In this document: piece after piece, positions 26,535 through 37,445 of the stretch
Layout of the letters: the number at the start of each line of letters is the position of its first letter
How positions within the stretch are numbered: position 1 is the first letter of the stretch
Made by a program: the position numbers and the translations under genes
Notes under the pieces: model-generated
The model's database searches: none
What the model was told of the DNA's origin: nothing
The model's input: only the letters and a program-made list of their open reading frames with translations
NCBI RefSeq assembly: GCF_030406905.1
Contig: NZ_CP129137.1
Coordinates: 186,001-250,000 of the forward strand
Direction of reading: 5' to 3'
DNA: 64,000 bases
Source: Streptomyces sp. HUAS CB01
GTDB taxonomy: Bacteria > Actinomycetota > Actinomycetes > Streptomycetales > Streptomycetaceae

Positions 26535-27393
26535 CGGGCCGTCGCCCAGCACCGCCGCTGCCTCCGTGCCCTTGTCCCGGCGGCTTCCGAACCCGAGCCG
26601 GAGCCCGCCCCGGAGGAGGAGCCGCCCGGTTCACCCTGGCCGACCGGGCACCGGTTCGCCGACCGCACCCGGGCCCGGCATGCCGCTGTCCACGCACTGC
26701 TGGAGGCCGGGCACAGCCGCCGCTCGATCCAGCGTCAGCTCGGCATGACCTGGCGGACCGTCAAGCAGCTCGTCGAGGCGAAGGCTCCGGAGGAGCTGTT
26801 CACCGGCCAGTGTCAGAACCGGCCCTCGGTCCTTGATGACTACAAGCCCTACCTGGACGACCGGTGGAGCGAGGGTTTCACCAACGCCTGGAAACTGTGG
26901 GAGGAGATCGTGCCGCTCGGCTACAAAGGCAGCTACCAGCGTGTCCGTGCCTACCTGCACAAGAAACGCACCTCACCGCGACCGGTGACCGCCCGGCCGC
27001 CGTTCGCCCCGGACGGTCTCCGGATGGATCCTCAGCCGCCCGGAGACCCTCACCGATCCTGAACAACTCCAGCTCGAGACCGTCCGCACCCACTGTCCCG
27101 AGCTCGATGCCCTCACCCGGCACGTCCGGTCCTTCGCGGTCATGCTCACCCAGCGCCAGGGCGAACACCTGCTGGCCTGGCTCGACGCCGTCCGGCAGAA
27201 CGACCTGCCCAGTCTCCATACCCTCGCCGCCGGCATCGACCGCGACCTTGACGCGGTCATCGCCGGACTCACCCTGCCCTGGAGCTCGGGCGTGGTCGAA
27301 GGGCACGTCAACCGGATCAAGATGCTCAAGCGTCAGATGCTCGGGCGTGCTGGCTTCGCCCTTCTGCGGAAGCGCGTACTGCTCGCACAGTGA
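26535..27393 (+). mobile_element. ISL3-family transposase remnant
   Basis: One frame reads AVAQHRRCLRALVPAASEPE ... HAAVHALLEAGHSRRSIQRQ ... DDYKPYLDDRWSEGFTNAWK ... GYKGSYQRVRAYLHKK; near 27000 the frame changes and continues PETLTDPEQLQLETVRTHCP ... LPWSSGVVEGHVNRIKMLKR and stops at 27393. This is the C-terminal two-thirds of an ISL3 transposase with one frameshift; the N-terminal zinc finger and first catalytic residues are missing. Inactive. No terminal repeats were found. Confidence 0.8.
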
Positions 27394-27449
27394 TCGCGAT
27401 GTCGGCGGCTGATGCGAGGATCCTGGCGCAGCTACACGAGGAGATCAAC

Positions 27450-27881
27450 ATGGGCACCTGGGACACTGGCCCCTTCGACAACGACACGGCCGCGGATTTC
27501 GCCAATGCTCTCGACGACGGCAAACCCGAGGAGCGCGAGGCACTGGTCCGTGGCATCCTCACGCGCACCGTCGACGCCACCGGCTGGCTCGCCGAAGGGG
27601 AAGAGGCGGTGGCCGCCGCCGCGCTGATTGCGGCGCAATGCCCTGGCGGCGGCCCAATCGACACACCTTACGGCCCTGAAGAACCCATGCCCGCCTTCCC
27701 TGACGATCTCCGGACGCTCGCTGACGAGGCCCTCGCTCGCGTCATCAGCGAGGAGGCCGGGCCAGCCTCGAACTGGGTCGACCCGGAAGACTGGAAGCAG
27801 TGGCGAGCCAACCTCAACCGCCTTCGCACAGTCCTTGCTCCGCCATCGCCGTCCATCCCGCTGTTCGATATCGAGCAATGA
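27450..27881 (+). CDS. DUF4259-family protein
   Basis: A 143-residue acidic protein starting MGTWDTGPFDNDTAADFANA, the signature of DUF4259, with EREALVRGILTRTV and ASNWVDPEDWKQWRANLNRL later. Function unknown. The ATG at 27450 follows GAGGAG by six bases; an earlier start at 27390 would overlap the transposase remnant and is unlikely. It has no island-type box nearby and may have come in with the insertion. Confidence 0.8.
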   Translation: MGTWDTGPFDNDTAADFANALDDGKPEEREALVRGILTRTVDATGWLAEGEEAVAAAALIAAQCPGGGPIDTPYGPEEPMPAFPDDLRTLADEALARVISEEAGPASNWVDPEDWKQWRANLNRLRTVLAPPSPSIPLFDIEQ

Positions 27882-28166
27882 CAGAGCGTCACCCGCCACA
27901 GAACCTGAGCCAGAACCCATTCCCGTCAGCGAAGCCCCCCGGGGCGCGGGGCGCGGTCCGTTCCACGGTGCGTCATGCGCGTGTCCCCTTTTCCCGTTTG
28001 CCCAGTGAAGGGAGTTCCCGTGCCCCCCCGTGGCCCGGTGGTTCACCCTCAGCTCGGACACCCGCCGCGGGCGAGGTCACGTGCCCGGACCGGGGCCGGC
28101 TGTCGTCGGTCGAAGAGTGAAGCCCCCGGCGGTGCCATGCCGTTCCTCGGCCCGGTGGGACGGCTG

Positions 28167-29066
28167 TCAGTCGTGGGCGATGACGGCCACCGGAGCGGTG
28201 GCGTGGTGGAGTACGGCGTGGGCGACGTGCCCGAGGTGCCCGGCGACCGGGGCCCGCCGGATGCGGCGGCCGACGACGACGAGTTCCGCGTCGGCGGCTT
28301 CGTACAGCACCTGCTCGGCGGGCGCGCCGACGAGCACTCTCTCCTCGGTCTTGACCGAGGGGTACTGCTCCCGCCACGGCCGGAGCCGCTCGGCGAGAGC
28401 ACCGGAGATGCCGTCGGCCACCTCCTGCCTGACACCGGGATCGAGCCCGGGCGCGTAGCTGAACGCGAACGGCAGCGACCACCCGTGCACCGCACGGACC
28501 CCGCAGCCCCGCCGCGCCGCCTCGCCGAAGGCGAACGCCAGCACCGCATCGGCGTTCTCGTGGATGTCCACCCCCACCACCACGTCCCGCCCGGAGTGCT
28601 CAGGGGGTCGCGGCGCCTCCTCGTCCGGCGGGCGCACGACCACGACCGGAGTGTCCGTGAGCCCGATCGCGGCGGACCCGACGGATCCGGTCACGAATCG
28701 CTCGACCGCCCCCCGCCTGCGCGACCCGAGGACCAGCAACTGGGAATCGGCGGCTTCGACGGTGAGGACTGCGGCCGCGCGCCCGGTCAGGCGTCGCGCG
28801 GACACGGCGAGGCCGGGGTGCCGTCGGCGCAGGTCGTCCGACACCTCCTCGAGAACCCCGTCCACCTGCCGCCGGAACTCCTCGATGTCCGGCCACTCGA
28901 CGCTCTCCAGGTGATCGACCGGGGGCACGGACGGAACGATCGGCCACTCCTCCACGTGCACCAAGCGCAGAGGCGCTTCCCTCAGCACCGCCTCCCGCGC
29001 GGCCCATTCCGCCGCAGCCCGGCTCTCCGGGAACCCGTCCACTCCGACTGTCACAGGGGGAGTCAT
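28167..29066 (-). CDS. Universal stress protein, two tandem Usp domains
   Basis: A 299-residue tandem Usp. Domain 1: PVTVGVDGFPESRAAAEWAA ... LGSRRRGAVERFVTGSVGSA, an ATP-type motif. Domain 2: DVVVGVDIHENADAVLAFAF ... VGRRIRRAPVAGHLGHVAHA, in which the final GS is replaced by GH, as also in the copy at 56812-57717. It is therefore likely to bind ATP only in domain 1. ATG at 29066 preceded by GGGGGAG. A box at 29334-29348 lies 268 bases upstream. Confidence 0.88.
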   Translation of the reverse strand: MTPPVTVGVDGFPESRAAAEWAAREAVLREAPLRLVHVEEWPIVPSVPPVDHLESVEWPDIEEFRRQVDGVLEEVSDDLRRRHPGLAVSARRLTGRAAAVLTVEAADSQLLVLGSRRRGAVERFVTGSVGSAAIGLTDTPVVVVRPPDEEAPRPPEHSGRDVVVGVDIHENADAVLAFAFGEAARRGCGVRAVHGWSLPFAFSYAPGLDPGVRQEVADGISGALAERLRPWREQYPSVKTEERVLVGAPAEQVLYEAADAELVVVGRRIRRAPVAGHLGHVAHAVLHHATAPVAVIAHD

Positions 29067-29333
29067 GTCCGTACGCCTCCTTACCGGCCGCCCGTGCGGC
29101 CGAAGGACCCTCCGACCGCTCCGTGCCGGACGGCCTCTCCGGGCGACGGGCGGACGGTTCCCGTCCGGCGCGGCACGAGTGCCGCCCGGGGCGACAGCAG
29201 GATCCGGAAGGCCGCCGTGCCGCCGGCGTCACCCGCAACGCCATGGCCGCACCCACGTTCATGATCGGCCTCTTGCCACCGCGTCGCGGTTGTCTTCCTG
29301 ACACCACGATGCGACCGACGGAGGGCTGCCGCG

Positions 29334-29348
29334 AGAGCCGAACGGTCC
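29334..29348. promoter_or_regulatory. DevR/OsdR-type box
   Basis: On the minus strand this reads GGGACCGTTCGGCTC, identical to the box at 51709-51723. It lies between pncB and the stress protein gene at 28167-29066. The distance to the latter is long (about 270 bases), and no clear partner box was found. Confidence 0.5.
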
Positions 29349-29358
29349 CGTGCCGGGG

Positions 29359-30735
29359 TCAGGAGGCCCCGTCCTCAGACGGGCGTCGCCCGCTCCGCGC
29401 ACGCGTCATCCTGACGGCCTCCTCGATCTCGTTCCGCGTCCTGGCCGTCAGGGCGGCCAGGCGTGGGGAGACCCCGGGGCGTGGTGGGGGCTGGACGCCG
29501 CGGATACGGCGTGCTGTTTCCGGCAGGGACGCCAGGTCGGCCTCGAAGCGCGCCCGGGCGGCTGCCAGGGTGTCCGGTGGTCCGGTTCTCCGGCCGCCCA
29601 GCATGACTGTCCGCAGCAGCGGCTCCCCGCCGTCCGGCGGCTCCTCACCCTCCAGCCCCACGACGTCCCGGCCGCCCGGTCCGCGGAACACCTGCTTGGG
29701 GGCAGGCGCGGTGGCCTTCGCCGACGACAGCTTCATGACCGGCCGCCCGGCGTACTCGACGAGCTTGTAGGCCGCGTCCAGATAGGGTGCGTCCGCGGCG
29801 GTACCCACCTTGGTGCCCACCGCGTACACGTCGATCGGCGCGCCGCCGCGCACCAGTTCGTCGACGGCGTACTCGTCCAGGCCGCCACTGGCGATGATGC
29901 GGACCTCGGCGAGCCCCGCCCGGTCGAGAATCCCCCGTGCCCGGTGGGCCAGAGCGCCCAGGTCACCGCTGTCGAGGCGGACGGCGCACCCTGCTCCCCT
30001 TCGGATGTCGGCCAGTACCCGGGCGGCCGTCCTGACACCGAGGTCGGTGTCATAGGTGTCGACGAGGAATGTCACCGGGCCGGGATGCGCGCGGGCGAAG
30101 GCTCTGAATGCCTCTTCCTCGCCGGGGAAGGCCTCGACGTAGGAGTGGGCCATGGTCCCGGATCCCGGAATCCCGAGTTCCGCCGCGGCGGCCACATTGC
30201 TGGTACCCGCGAACCCGACCATCACGGAGACGCGAGCGGCCTGGAAACCCGCCTGCGGACCGTGCGTGCGCCGCAGGGAGAAGTCCACGACGGGTCGTCC
30301 GGCGGCGGCCATGACGCAACGCGCGGCCTTCGAGGCGACGACCGTCTGATGACAGATCTGTCCCAGCAGGTAGGTCTCCACGAACTGCGCCTGCGGCAAC
30401 GGCGCGGTGACCTCCATCAGCGGCTCTCCGGCGAAGACCAGTCGGCCCTCGGGCACCGCACGGACGTCACCCCGGAACTCCATGCCGAGCAGCTCCTGCA
30501 GATCCTCCTCGGGGCGATGCAGCGTCGCTGCGAAGTCCCGCACGTCCTCCGGTCCCACATGGAGGCGGGACAGGTAGTCCAGGGAGGGTTCGAGGCCTGC
30601 AGCGACGAGAAAACCCCGCTCAGGTGGCAGGTCTCGTACGAACAGACTGAAGGTCGCGGGCCGGTCCATGCCCTCCCGGAGGTAGGACATGACCATGGTG
30701 ACCTCGTACAGGTCGGTGGTGGTCGCGTCGGTCAC
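29359..30735 (-). CDS. pncB: Nicotinate phosphoribosyltransferase (PncB2-like)
   Basis: A 458-residue cytoplasmic enzyme that joins nicotinate and PRPP to nicotinate mononucleotide in NAD salvage. It starts VTDATTTDLYEVTMVMSYLR. FSLRRTHGPQAGFQAARVS carries the catalytic His region, VRLDSGDLGALAHRARGIL and IIASGGLDEYAVDELV shape the phosphoribosyl site, and YAVGTKVGTA follows. GTG start at 30735 with GGAGG eight bases ahead. M. tuberculosis pncB2 (Rv0573c) is in the DosR regulon, consistent with the boxes at 30877-30912. Divergent from the P-type ATPase gene. Confidence 0.92.
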   Translation of the reverse strand: MTDATTTDLYEVTMVMSYLREGMDRPATFSLFVRDLPPERGFLVAAGLEPSLDYLSRLHVGPEDVRDFAATLHRPEEDLQELLGMEFRGDVRAVPEGRLVFAGEPLMEVTAPLPQAQFVETYLLGQICHQTVVASKAARCVMAAAGRPVVDFSLRRTHGPQAGFQAARVSVMVGFAGTSNVAAAAELGIPGSGTMAHSYVEAFPGEEEAFRAFARAHPGPVTFLVDTYDTDLGVRTAARVLADIRRGAGCAVRLDSGDLGALAHRARGILDRAGLAEVRIIASGGLDEYAVDELVRGGAPIDVYAVGTKVGTAADAPYLDAAYKLVEYAGRPVMKLSSAKATAPAPKQVFRGPGGRDVVGLEGEEPPDGGEPLLRTVMLGGRRTGPPDTLAAARARFEADLASLPETARRIRGVQPPPRPGVSPRLAALTARTRNEIEEAVRMTRARSGRRPSEDGAS

Positions 30736-30876
30736 GGCGAGCACCCTCCTCGAAGTGCACTTCGCGGGACGAGCGATCCGGGACTCCGGACTGTCGAGCA
30801 ACGCCCTGCCGCCCCGGTCGGTTGCAGCCATGGGGAACGCGGTTCCAGCCTGCGCCGGGACCACCCCCACCGGGCA

Positions 30877-30912
30877 GGGCTGATCGGCCCCCGGCCGGAA
30901 CCGACCGGCCCC
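30877..30912. promoter_or_regulatory. Tandem DevR/OsdR-type boxes, divergent promoter
   Basis: GGGCTGATCGGCCCC (30877-30891) and GGAACCGACCGGCCCC (30897-30912), centres 20 bp apart, 142 bases before pncB and 167 before the ATPase gene. A weak third element, GGGACCGTGTCC at 31019-31030, lies nearer the ATPase. Confidence 0.7.
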
Positions 30913-31078
30913 CGCGCCCACCGCGCCCCGAACGGGCAGGATGAGATGAGAGCCCGTTCGCCCGGCTCCGACCCGGAGTGCTCGAACCGCGGCCCCGTCC
31001 GGGAAGACGGAGCCGTCCGGGACCGTGTCCTCCGCGGTACGGGGCCCCGACACCCTGCCGAACCGACGGGAGGGGAGC

Positions 31079-33739
31079 GTGACCTCTCATCGCACGCGGA
31101 TCATGGCGCCCGACGACACACGGCCGGCCGGTCTGACGGACGAGGAAGCGGCGCGGCGGCTGCGCGAGCACGGTCCGAACGAGGTGGAGGCGCGTCGCAG
31201 GCTGCCCCTCCGCAGTCGTGTGCTGGCCCAGCTTCGCGATCCGCTCATCATGGTTCTGCTCGGCGCGATCGTCCTGACCGTCGCGGTCGGGGACCATGCC
31301 GATGCCGTGGTGATCGCCCTGGTCGTCGTCGTCAACACCACCGTGGGTGTCGTCCAGGAGATCAGGGCCGACAACGCCGTCGCGGCGCTCTCGGCGCTGT
31401 CCGCGCCGGCCGCACGCGTGGTGCGGGACGGGGCCGACCGGGAGGTGCCGGCGAGGGACGTCGTGCCCGGAGACGTGCTGCTGCTCGGTGAGGGCGACAT
31501 CGTGGCCGCCGACGCACGACTTCTCGAGTCGTCGTCACTCCTGGTGGACGAGTCCATGCTGACCGGGGAGTCCGTTCCGGTCGACAAGGACGTCCGCTCC
31601 GGGAAACCGGGCGCCTCCGTCCTCAGTGCCGGGACCGTCACCGTCAGGGGCAGGGCCGTGGCCGAGGTTCTCGCCACGGGCAAGGGCAGCGCACTCGGCC
31701 GGATCGCGTCCCTCCTGGAGGGCCGGCCCGAGCCCACTCCCCTGCAGCGCCGACTCGCGGCACTGGGCCGGGTGCTGGCGCTCGTCACCGTGGCCCTGTG
31801 CGTGCTGGTCTTCGCCCTCGGGCTGTTGCGGGGGCTGCCGCCGGCCACGATGGCCGTGACGGCGATCAGTCTCGCCGTCGCCGCCGTACCGGAATCGCTG
31901 CCGGCCGTCGTGACGCTCGCGCTCGCGCTGGGGGCGCGGCGGATGGCGGCACGGCACGCCGTGGTACGCCGGCTGCCCGCCGTCGAGACCCTCGGTTCCG
32001 TGACCGTCCTCGCCACCGACAAGACCGGGACGCTCACCGAGGGCCGGATGGTGGTGGAGCAGATCTGGACCCCCCGTGGGCGGGTGGAGTTCACCGGGGT
32101 CGGCTACGAGCCGAGGGGCGAGGTGCGCATCGCCGGAAGAGCGGCGAGGGCCGCGGAACTCGGGCCCGTTCGTGATCTGCTGACGGTCGCGACGCTGTGC
32201 AACGACGCCGCCCTCCGGCCGCCGGGCGGGACGGGAGGATCCGGCGACCGCTGGACGGCGCTCGGGGATCCGACCGAAGCCGCGCTGCTCACCGCGGCGG
32301 CGAAGGCGGGCTGCGAGGAGCGCAGCCTCCTCCGGGAGAGATGCCCGAGGACCGGCGAAGCGCCGTTCGACAGTCTCCGGAAACGGATGACCACCGTGCA
32401 CAGGACGCCCTCCGGACGATCGTTCGTCTGCCTCAAGGGCGCGCCGGAGACCGTGCTCGATCCCACCGTGCTGGACGACGGCTCCGAGCTGATCGCCGAA
32501 GCACGGCAAGAGGCGGCACACCTGGCGTCCCGTGGCTTCCGCGTCCTCGCCGTGGCTTCCGGCGAGCGCTCGGGTCGACCGCCGGAGGCCTCGGACGCGG
32601 AGCACGGCCTGCGGTTCCTCGGTCTGGCCGCCATCAGCGACCCCCCGAAGCCCTCCGCGGCCACGACCCTCGCCGCCTGCCGCGCCGCCGGGATCACCCC
32701 CGTCCTGGTCACCGGGGACCATCCGGCAACCGCCCGTGCGGTGGCCGCACGCGTCGGTCTCGTGGGCCCGGAGGACTCCAACGAGGCGGTCGCCACAGGA
32801 GCGGACCTGGCGGCCGGCCGTGTCGGTGATCCGACTGCGGTGACGGTCTTCGCCCGCACGGACCCGCAGCAGAAGCTGGACATCGTCCAGGCGTGGCACG
32901 CCCGCGGCCACGTGACGGCCATGACCGGCGACGGCGTCAACGACGGCCCCGCTCTGCACGCCGCGGACATCGGCGTGGCCATGGGGCGCCGCGGCACCGA
33001 GGTCGCCCGTCAGTCGGCCGACCTGGTGCTCACCGATGACGAACTCGCCACCGTCGTGGCTGCTGTCGAGGAGGGACGACGGGTGTACGACAACATCCGC
33101 AGGTTCCTCGTCTACGCCCTCGCCGGCGGCACGGCCGAGATCCTGGTGATGCTCGTCGGGCCCCTGCTGGGGCTGGCCCTGCCGCTCCGGGCCGGCCAGA
33201 TCCTGTGGATCAATCTCCTGACCCATGGCCTCACCGGCGTCGCGGTCGGAGCGGAGCCCGTGTCCCCGCAGGCCATGCACCGGCCGCCCCGTCCGCCCGA
33301 CCAGCACGTGATGGGCCACGGCCTGTGGCAGCGCGTGCTCTTCCTGGGCGCCGTGGTGACCGCGGTCTGCCTGGTCGTCGGGCTGCTCGCGCGTACCGTC
33401 GGCTCCCCCTGGCAGACGGTGCTCTTCCTCTCCCTGCTGGCGGCCCAGCTGGGGGTCGTGCTGGGACTGCGCAGCCGCCTGTTCACGCGGGCGAATCTCT
33501 TTCTCCCGCTGTCGGTACTGGCGTCGGCGGCCCTGGGCGTCGCCGCGGTGTACGTGCCCTTCCTGCGTTCCGTTCTGGAGACGCGCCCCCTCGAAGCGAT
33601 GGAGGTGGGACTCGCGTGCGCTGCGGGCCTGCTCGGCTTCGCCGCGGCACGCCTGAGCCGGCAGGCATGGGTGGGGCGGCTCATCGGGCACGCGCCCGCC
33701 GGGGACGGACGTCCGGACCCCCGGCGCCGTCGTGCGTGA
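31079..33739 (+). CDS. Cation-transporting P-type ATPase (P2 type, CtpF-like)
   Basis: An 886-residue P-type ATPase. Phosphorylation motif ATDKTGTLTEG with Asp314; LTGESVPVDKD in the actuator domain; AVAAVPESLPAVVTLALALG in helix 4 (PEGLP-like, P2 group); ARTDPQQKLDIVQAW and MTGDGVNDGPAL in the hinge. Helix 6 reads ILWINLLTHGLTGVAVGAEP: where Ca2+ pumps have an Asp (VTDG) this protein has His, so the transported ion is uncertain. Ten membrane helices as expected. GTG 31079 with GGGAGGGGAG. CtpF (Rv1997) is its DosR-regulon counterpart. Confidence 0.9.
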   Translation: MTSHRTRIMAPDDTRPAGLTDEEAARRLREHGPNEVEARRRLPLRSRVLAQLRDPLIMVLLGAIVLTVAVGDHADAVVIALVVVVNTTVGVVQEIRADNAVAALSALSAPAARVVRDGADREVPARDVVPGDVLLLGEGDIVAADARLLESSSLLVDESMLTGESVPVDKDVRSGKPGASVLSAGTVTVRGRAVAEVLATGKGSALGRIASLLEGRPEPTPLQRRLAALGRVLALVTVALCVLVFALGLLRGLPPATMAVTAISLAVAAVPESLPAVVTLALALGARRMAARHAVVRRLPAVETLGSVTVLATDKTGTLTEGRMVVEQIWTPRGRVEFTGVGYEPRGEVRIAGRAARAAELGPVRDLLTVATLCNDAALRPPGGTGGSGDRWTALGDPTEAALLTAAAKAGCEERSLLRERCPRTGEAPFDSLRKRMTTVHRTPSGRSFVCLKGAPETVLDPTVLDDGSELIAEARQEAAHLASRGFRVLAVASGERSGRPPEASDAEHGLRFLGLAAISDPPKPSAATTLAACRAAGITPVLVTGDHPATARAVAARVGLVGPEDSNEAVATGADLAAGRVGDPTAVTVFARTDPQQKLDIVQAWHARGHVTAMTGDGVNDGPALHAADIGVAMGRRGTEVARQSADLVLTDDELATVVAAVEEGRRVYDNIRRFLVYALAGGTAEILVMLVGPLLGLALPLRAGQILWINLLTHGLTGVAVGAEPVSPQAMHRPPRPPDQHVMGHGLWQRVLFLGAVVTAVCLVVGLLARTVGSPWQTVLFLSLLAAQLGVVLGLRSRLFTRANLFLPLSVLASAALGVAAVYVPFLRSVLETRPLEAMEVGLACAAGLLGFAAARLSRQAWVGRLIGHAPAGDGRPDPRRRRA

Positions 33740-33802
33740 CCCGTGCGGCCCGCCGTCACCGGCCGGACACACGAGCCACCCGAGAGCGAAGCGGTAACGT
33801 AG

Positions 33803-35560
<1,758 letters not shown>

Positions 35561-35582
35561 CCGGCCGGACTCGAGCGCCTGC

Positions 35583-36263
35583 CTACCGCTGGTGCTCGTG
35601 GTGCGCCGCGATGACCGCGGCCTGGACACGGCGCTCCACACCCAGTTTGGACAGCAGCCGTGAGATGTGGTTCTTGACGGTCTTCTCGGAGAGGTAGAGC
35701 TCCTTGCCGATCTGACGGTTCGTCATTCCGCGCCCGATCAGCTCAAGGACCGCGCGTTCGCGCGGGGACAGCACGGCGAGCCGTTCGTCCTCGGGTGCCG
35801 GGGCTTCTTCGGGGAATCGCAGCGAGTGCATCAGACGAGCCGTGGTGGCGGGGTCGAGCATCGACTGGCCGGTGGCCACGGTTCGTACGGCGGAGACGAG
35901 GTCGGAACCCTTGATCTGTTTCAGCACGTACCCGGCCGCTCCTGCCATGATCGCGTCCAGCAGCGCGTCCTCGTCGTCGAACGACGTCAGCATGAGGCAG
36001 GCCAGCTCCGGCATGCGAGACCGCAGTTCCCGGCAGACCGTGACGCCGTCACCGTCGGGAAGGCGGACGTCCAGCACCGCCACGCGCGGTCGCACCGCAG
36101 GTCCCCGTGCCAGCGCCTGCTGCGCTGTGCCGGCCTCGCCGACGACCTCGATGTCCGGTTCGGCGTCGAGCAGATCTCGCAGACCGCGCCGGACCACCTC
36201 GTGGTCGTCGAGCAGGAACACGCGGACGGGCGCCTCGGCCGAAAAGGCCGGTGCCTCGGACAT
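35583..36263 (-). CDS. osdR: LuxR-type response regulator, DevR/DosR/OsdR type
   Basis: A 226-residue two-component regulator. The receiver has acidic pair Asp19-Asp20, phosphoacceptor Asp65 in VAVLDVRLPDGDG, and Thr/Lys in LMLTSF and GYVLKQIKG. The C-terminal LuxR HTH (LSPRERAVLELIGRGMTNRQ, then LSEKTVKNHISRLLSKLG) keeps the KTVKN recognition helix of DosR and nearly the whole ERRxQAAV end. ATG 36263 gives the usual length; an in-frame GTG lies upstream. The perfect palindrome at 36326-36341 lies 63 bases ahead, so autoregulation is likely. It is the probable reader of the box family in this window. Confidence 0.93.
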   Translation of the reverse strand: MSEAPAFSAEAPVRVFLLDDHEVVRRGLRDLLDAEPDIEVVGEAGTAQQALARGPAVRPRVAVLDVRLPDGDGVTVCRELRSRMPELACLMLTSFDDEDALLDAIMAGAAGYVLKQIKGSDLVSAVRTVATGQSMLDPATTARLMHSLRFPEEAPAPEDERLAVLSPRERAVLELIGRGMTNRQIGKELYLSEKTVKNHISRLLSKLGVERRVQAAVIAAHHEHQR

Positions 36264-36325
36264 GTCGGCCCCCTGACGGTCGGCTCTCCTCGTCGAGGAT
36301 GCCGTACGCCGGACCCGGGCCACCA

Positions 36326-36341
36326 GGGGCCGAACGGCCCC
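36326..36341. promoter_or_regulatory. DevR/OsdR-type box before osdR
   Basis: GGGGCCGAACGGCCCC, a palindrome perfect except for the central AA, 63 bases upstream of the osdR start and 17 bases past the 3' end of the next CBS-BON gene. It is the best single match to the consensus and points to autoregulation. Confidence 0.8.
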
Positions 36342-36357
36342 GGCCCGCGCCTGTGCC

Positions 36358-37038
36358 TCAGTCTTCCCCGCCTTCGTGAAGGGGGTGGGGTCGATCGGGT
36401 CGAGCGACGCCCCCGGTCAGATCCACGCGTATGTCCACCACGCCTTCCACCGCGCGGACGGCCTTGGCCAGCAGGGGGACCAGCCGGCGGTCCCGAAGCT
36501 CCCCGCTGAGCGTGACCACCCCGTCCGTGACGGACACGTCCACCCCGACGGCGGCCGGAAGGTCCGCGAGGACATGGCGGCGGATGTCCTCGGCGAGCTC
36601 GTCGTCCGTACGCAGGAACACCTTCAGCAAGTCGCTGCGGCTGACCACTCCCTCCAGCATCCCGACCCGGTCGACCACCGGGAGCCGCTTCACCCGGCGC
36701 CGTGCCATGATCCGCGCGGCCTCCGCGATGGTCGCCCCCGGCTGGACGGTCACCGCGGGGCTCGACATCAGCTCGCCGGCCGTCACCGCACCCGCCTTCC
36801 ACAGGTCCGACCGGGCCCCTTCGCCGAGCGTGGGGGCGTCGAGGTGGAACTCCTCCTTCGGCAGGAGATCGGCTTCGGACACCACGCCTATGACCCTTCC
36901 GTCGCCCTCCACGACCGGCAGGGCACTGATCTTCCACTGGTCCATCAGTTCCACGATCTCCTTGTACGCGGCATGACGACCCACCGCGACCGCGGTGTGG
37001 GTCATGACGTCGCTCACCGTGCGCGGAGAATCGGTCAT
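36358..37038 (-). CDS. CBS-pair plus BON domain protein (copy 3)
   Basis: A 226-residue protein: CBS 1 TVSDVMTHTAVAVGRHAAYK ... GVVSEADLLPKEEF; CBS 2 TAGELMSSPAVTVQPGATIA ... GVVSRSDLLKVFLRTDDELA; BON-like end GVDVSVTDGVVTLSGELRDR ... EGVVDIRVDLTGG. It is immediately upstream of osdR on the same strand, so partly co-transcribed with it. ATG 37038; the nearest box (37186-37199) is 148 bases upstream. Confidence 0.85.
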   Translation of the reverse strand: MTDSPRTVSDVMTHTAVAVGRHAAYKEIVELMDQWKISALPVVEGDGRVIGVVSEADLLPKEEFHLDAPTLGEGARSDLWKAGAVTAGELMSSPAVTVQPGATIAEAARIMARRRVKRLPVVDRVGMLEGVVSRSDLLKVFLRTDDELAEDIRRHVLADLPAAVGVDVSVTDGVVTLSGELRDRRLVPLLAKAVRAVEGVVDIRVDLTGGVARPDRPHPLHEGGED

Positions 37039-37185
37039 GACAGTGCCTCTTCCTGTGTCGGCGGGAGCCCACCGGGCGGGCCGGAGCCTCCGTGGCACGA
37101 GCCGGTCAAGTGGTGACGGGCGCGGGGCGGGCGCGCGTGCGCCGTCCCTGCGTCCACGCTGACTCCGCGCCGCGGCCGGGGACAT

Positions 37186-37199
37186 GGGCCGAACGGCCC
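37186..37199. promoter_or_regulatory. DevR/OsdR-type box between CBS-BON copy 3 and the hydrogenase protease
   Basis: GGGCCGAACGGCCC, same core as the osdR box. It lies in a 407-base divergent gap: 148 bases from the CBS-BON gene (left) and 247 from the protease gene (right). No clear partner was seen; the rest of the gap shows no gene. Confidence 0.65.
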
Positions 37200-37445
37200 C
37201 GGAGCGGGGGCCGCCCCGCCTGCCCTGCGCGAAGCCTTGTCCTCGGCGCCTGCTGACCCATGGATTCCGCATCCGCGCCCCTGCGACACGTACGTCGACG
37301 CGCCGCGCGCCCTCGCCTGCGTCGTCGACGATGGCTGCGGCCGACCCGCTCCGGCAAGAGCGTCCGCCGGAGCACGTCGGCACCGGATGTGGAGGCCACA
37401 GCAGCAATGATCGATTGATGATTCCGGACGAGGAAGCAGGTATCG

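Noticed and set aside
33745..33770. Possible box in front of the sensor kinase gene
   Set aside because: GTGACCCGTGCGGCCC has several mismatches in the conserved arms and overlaps the region just past the ATPase stop.
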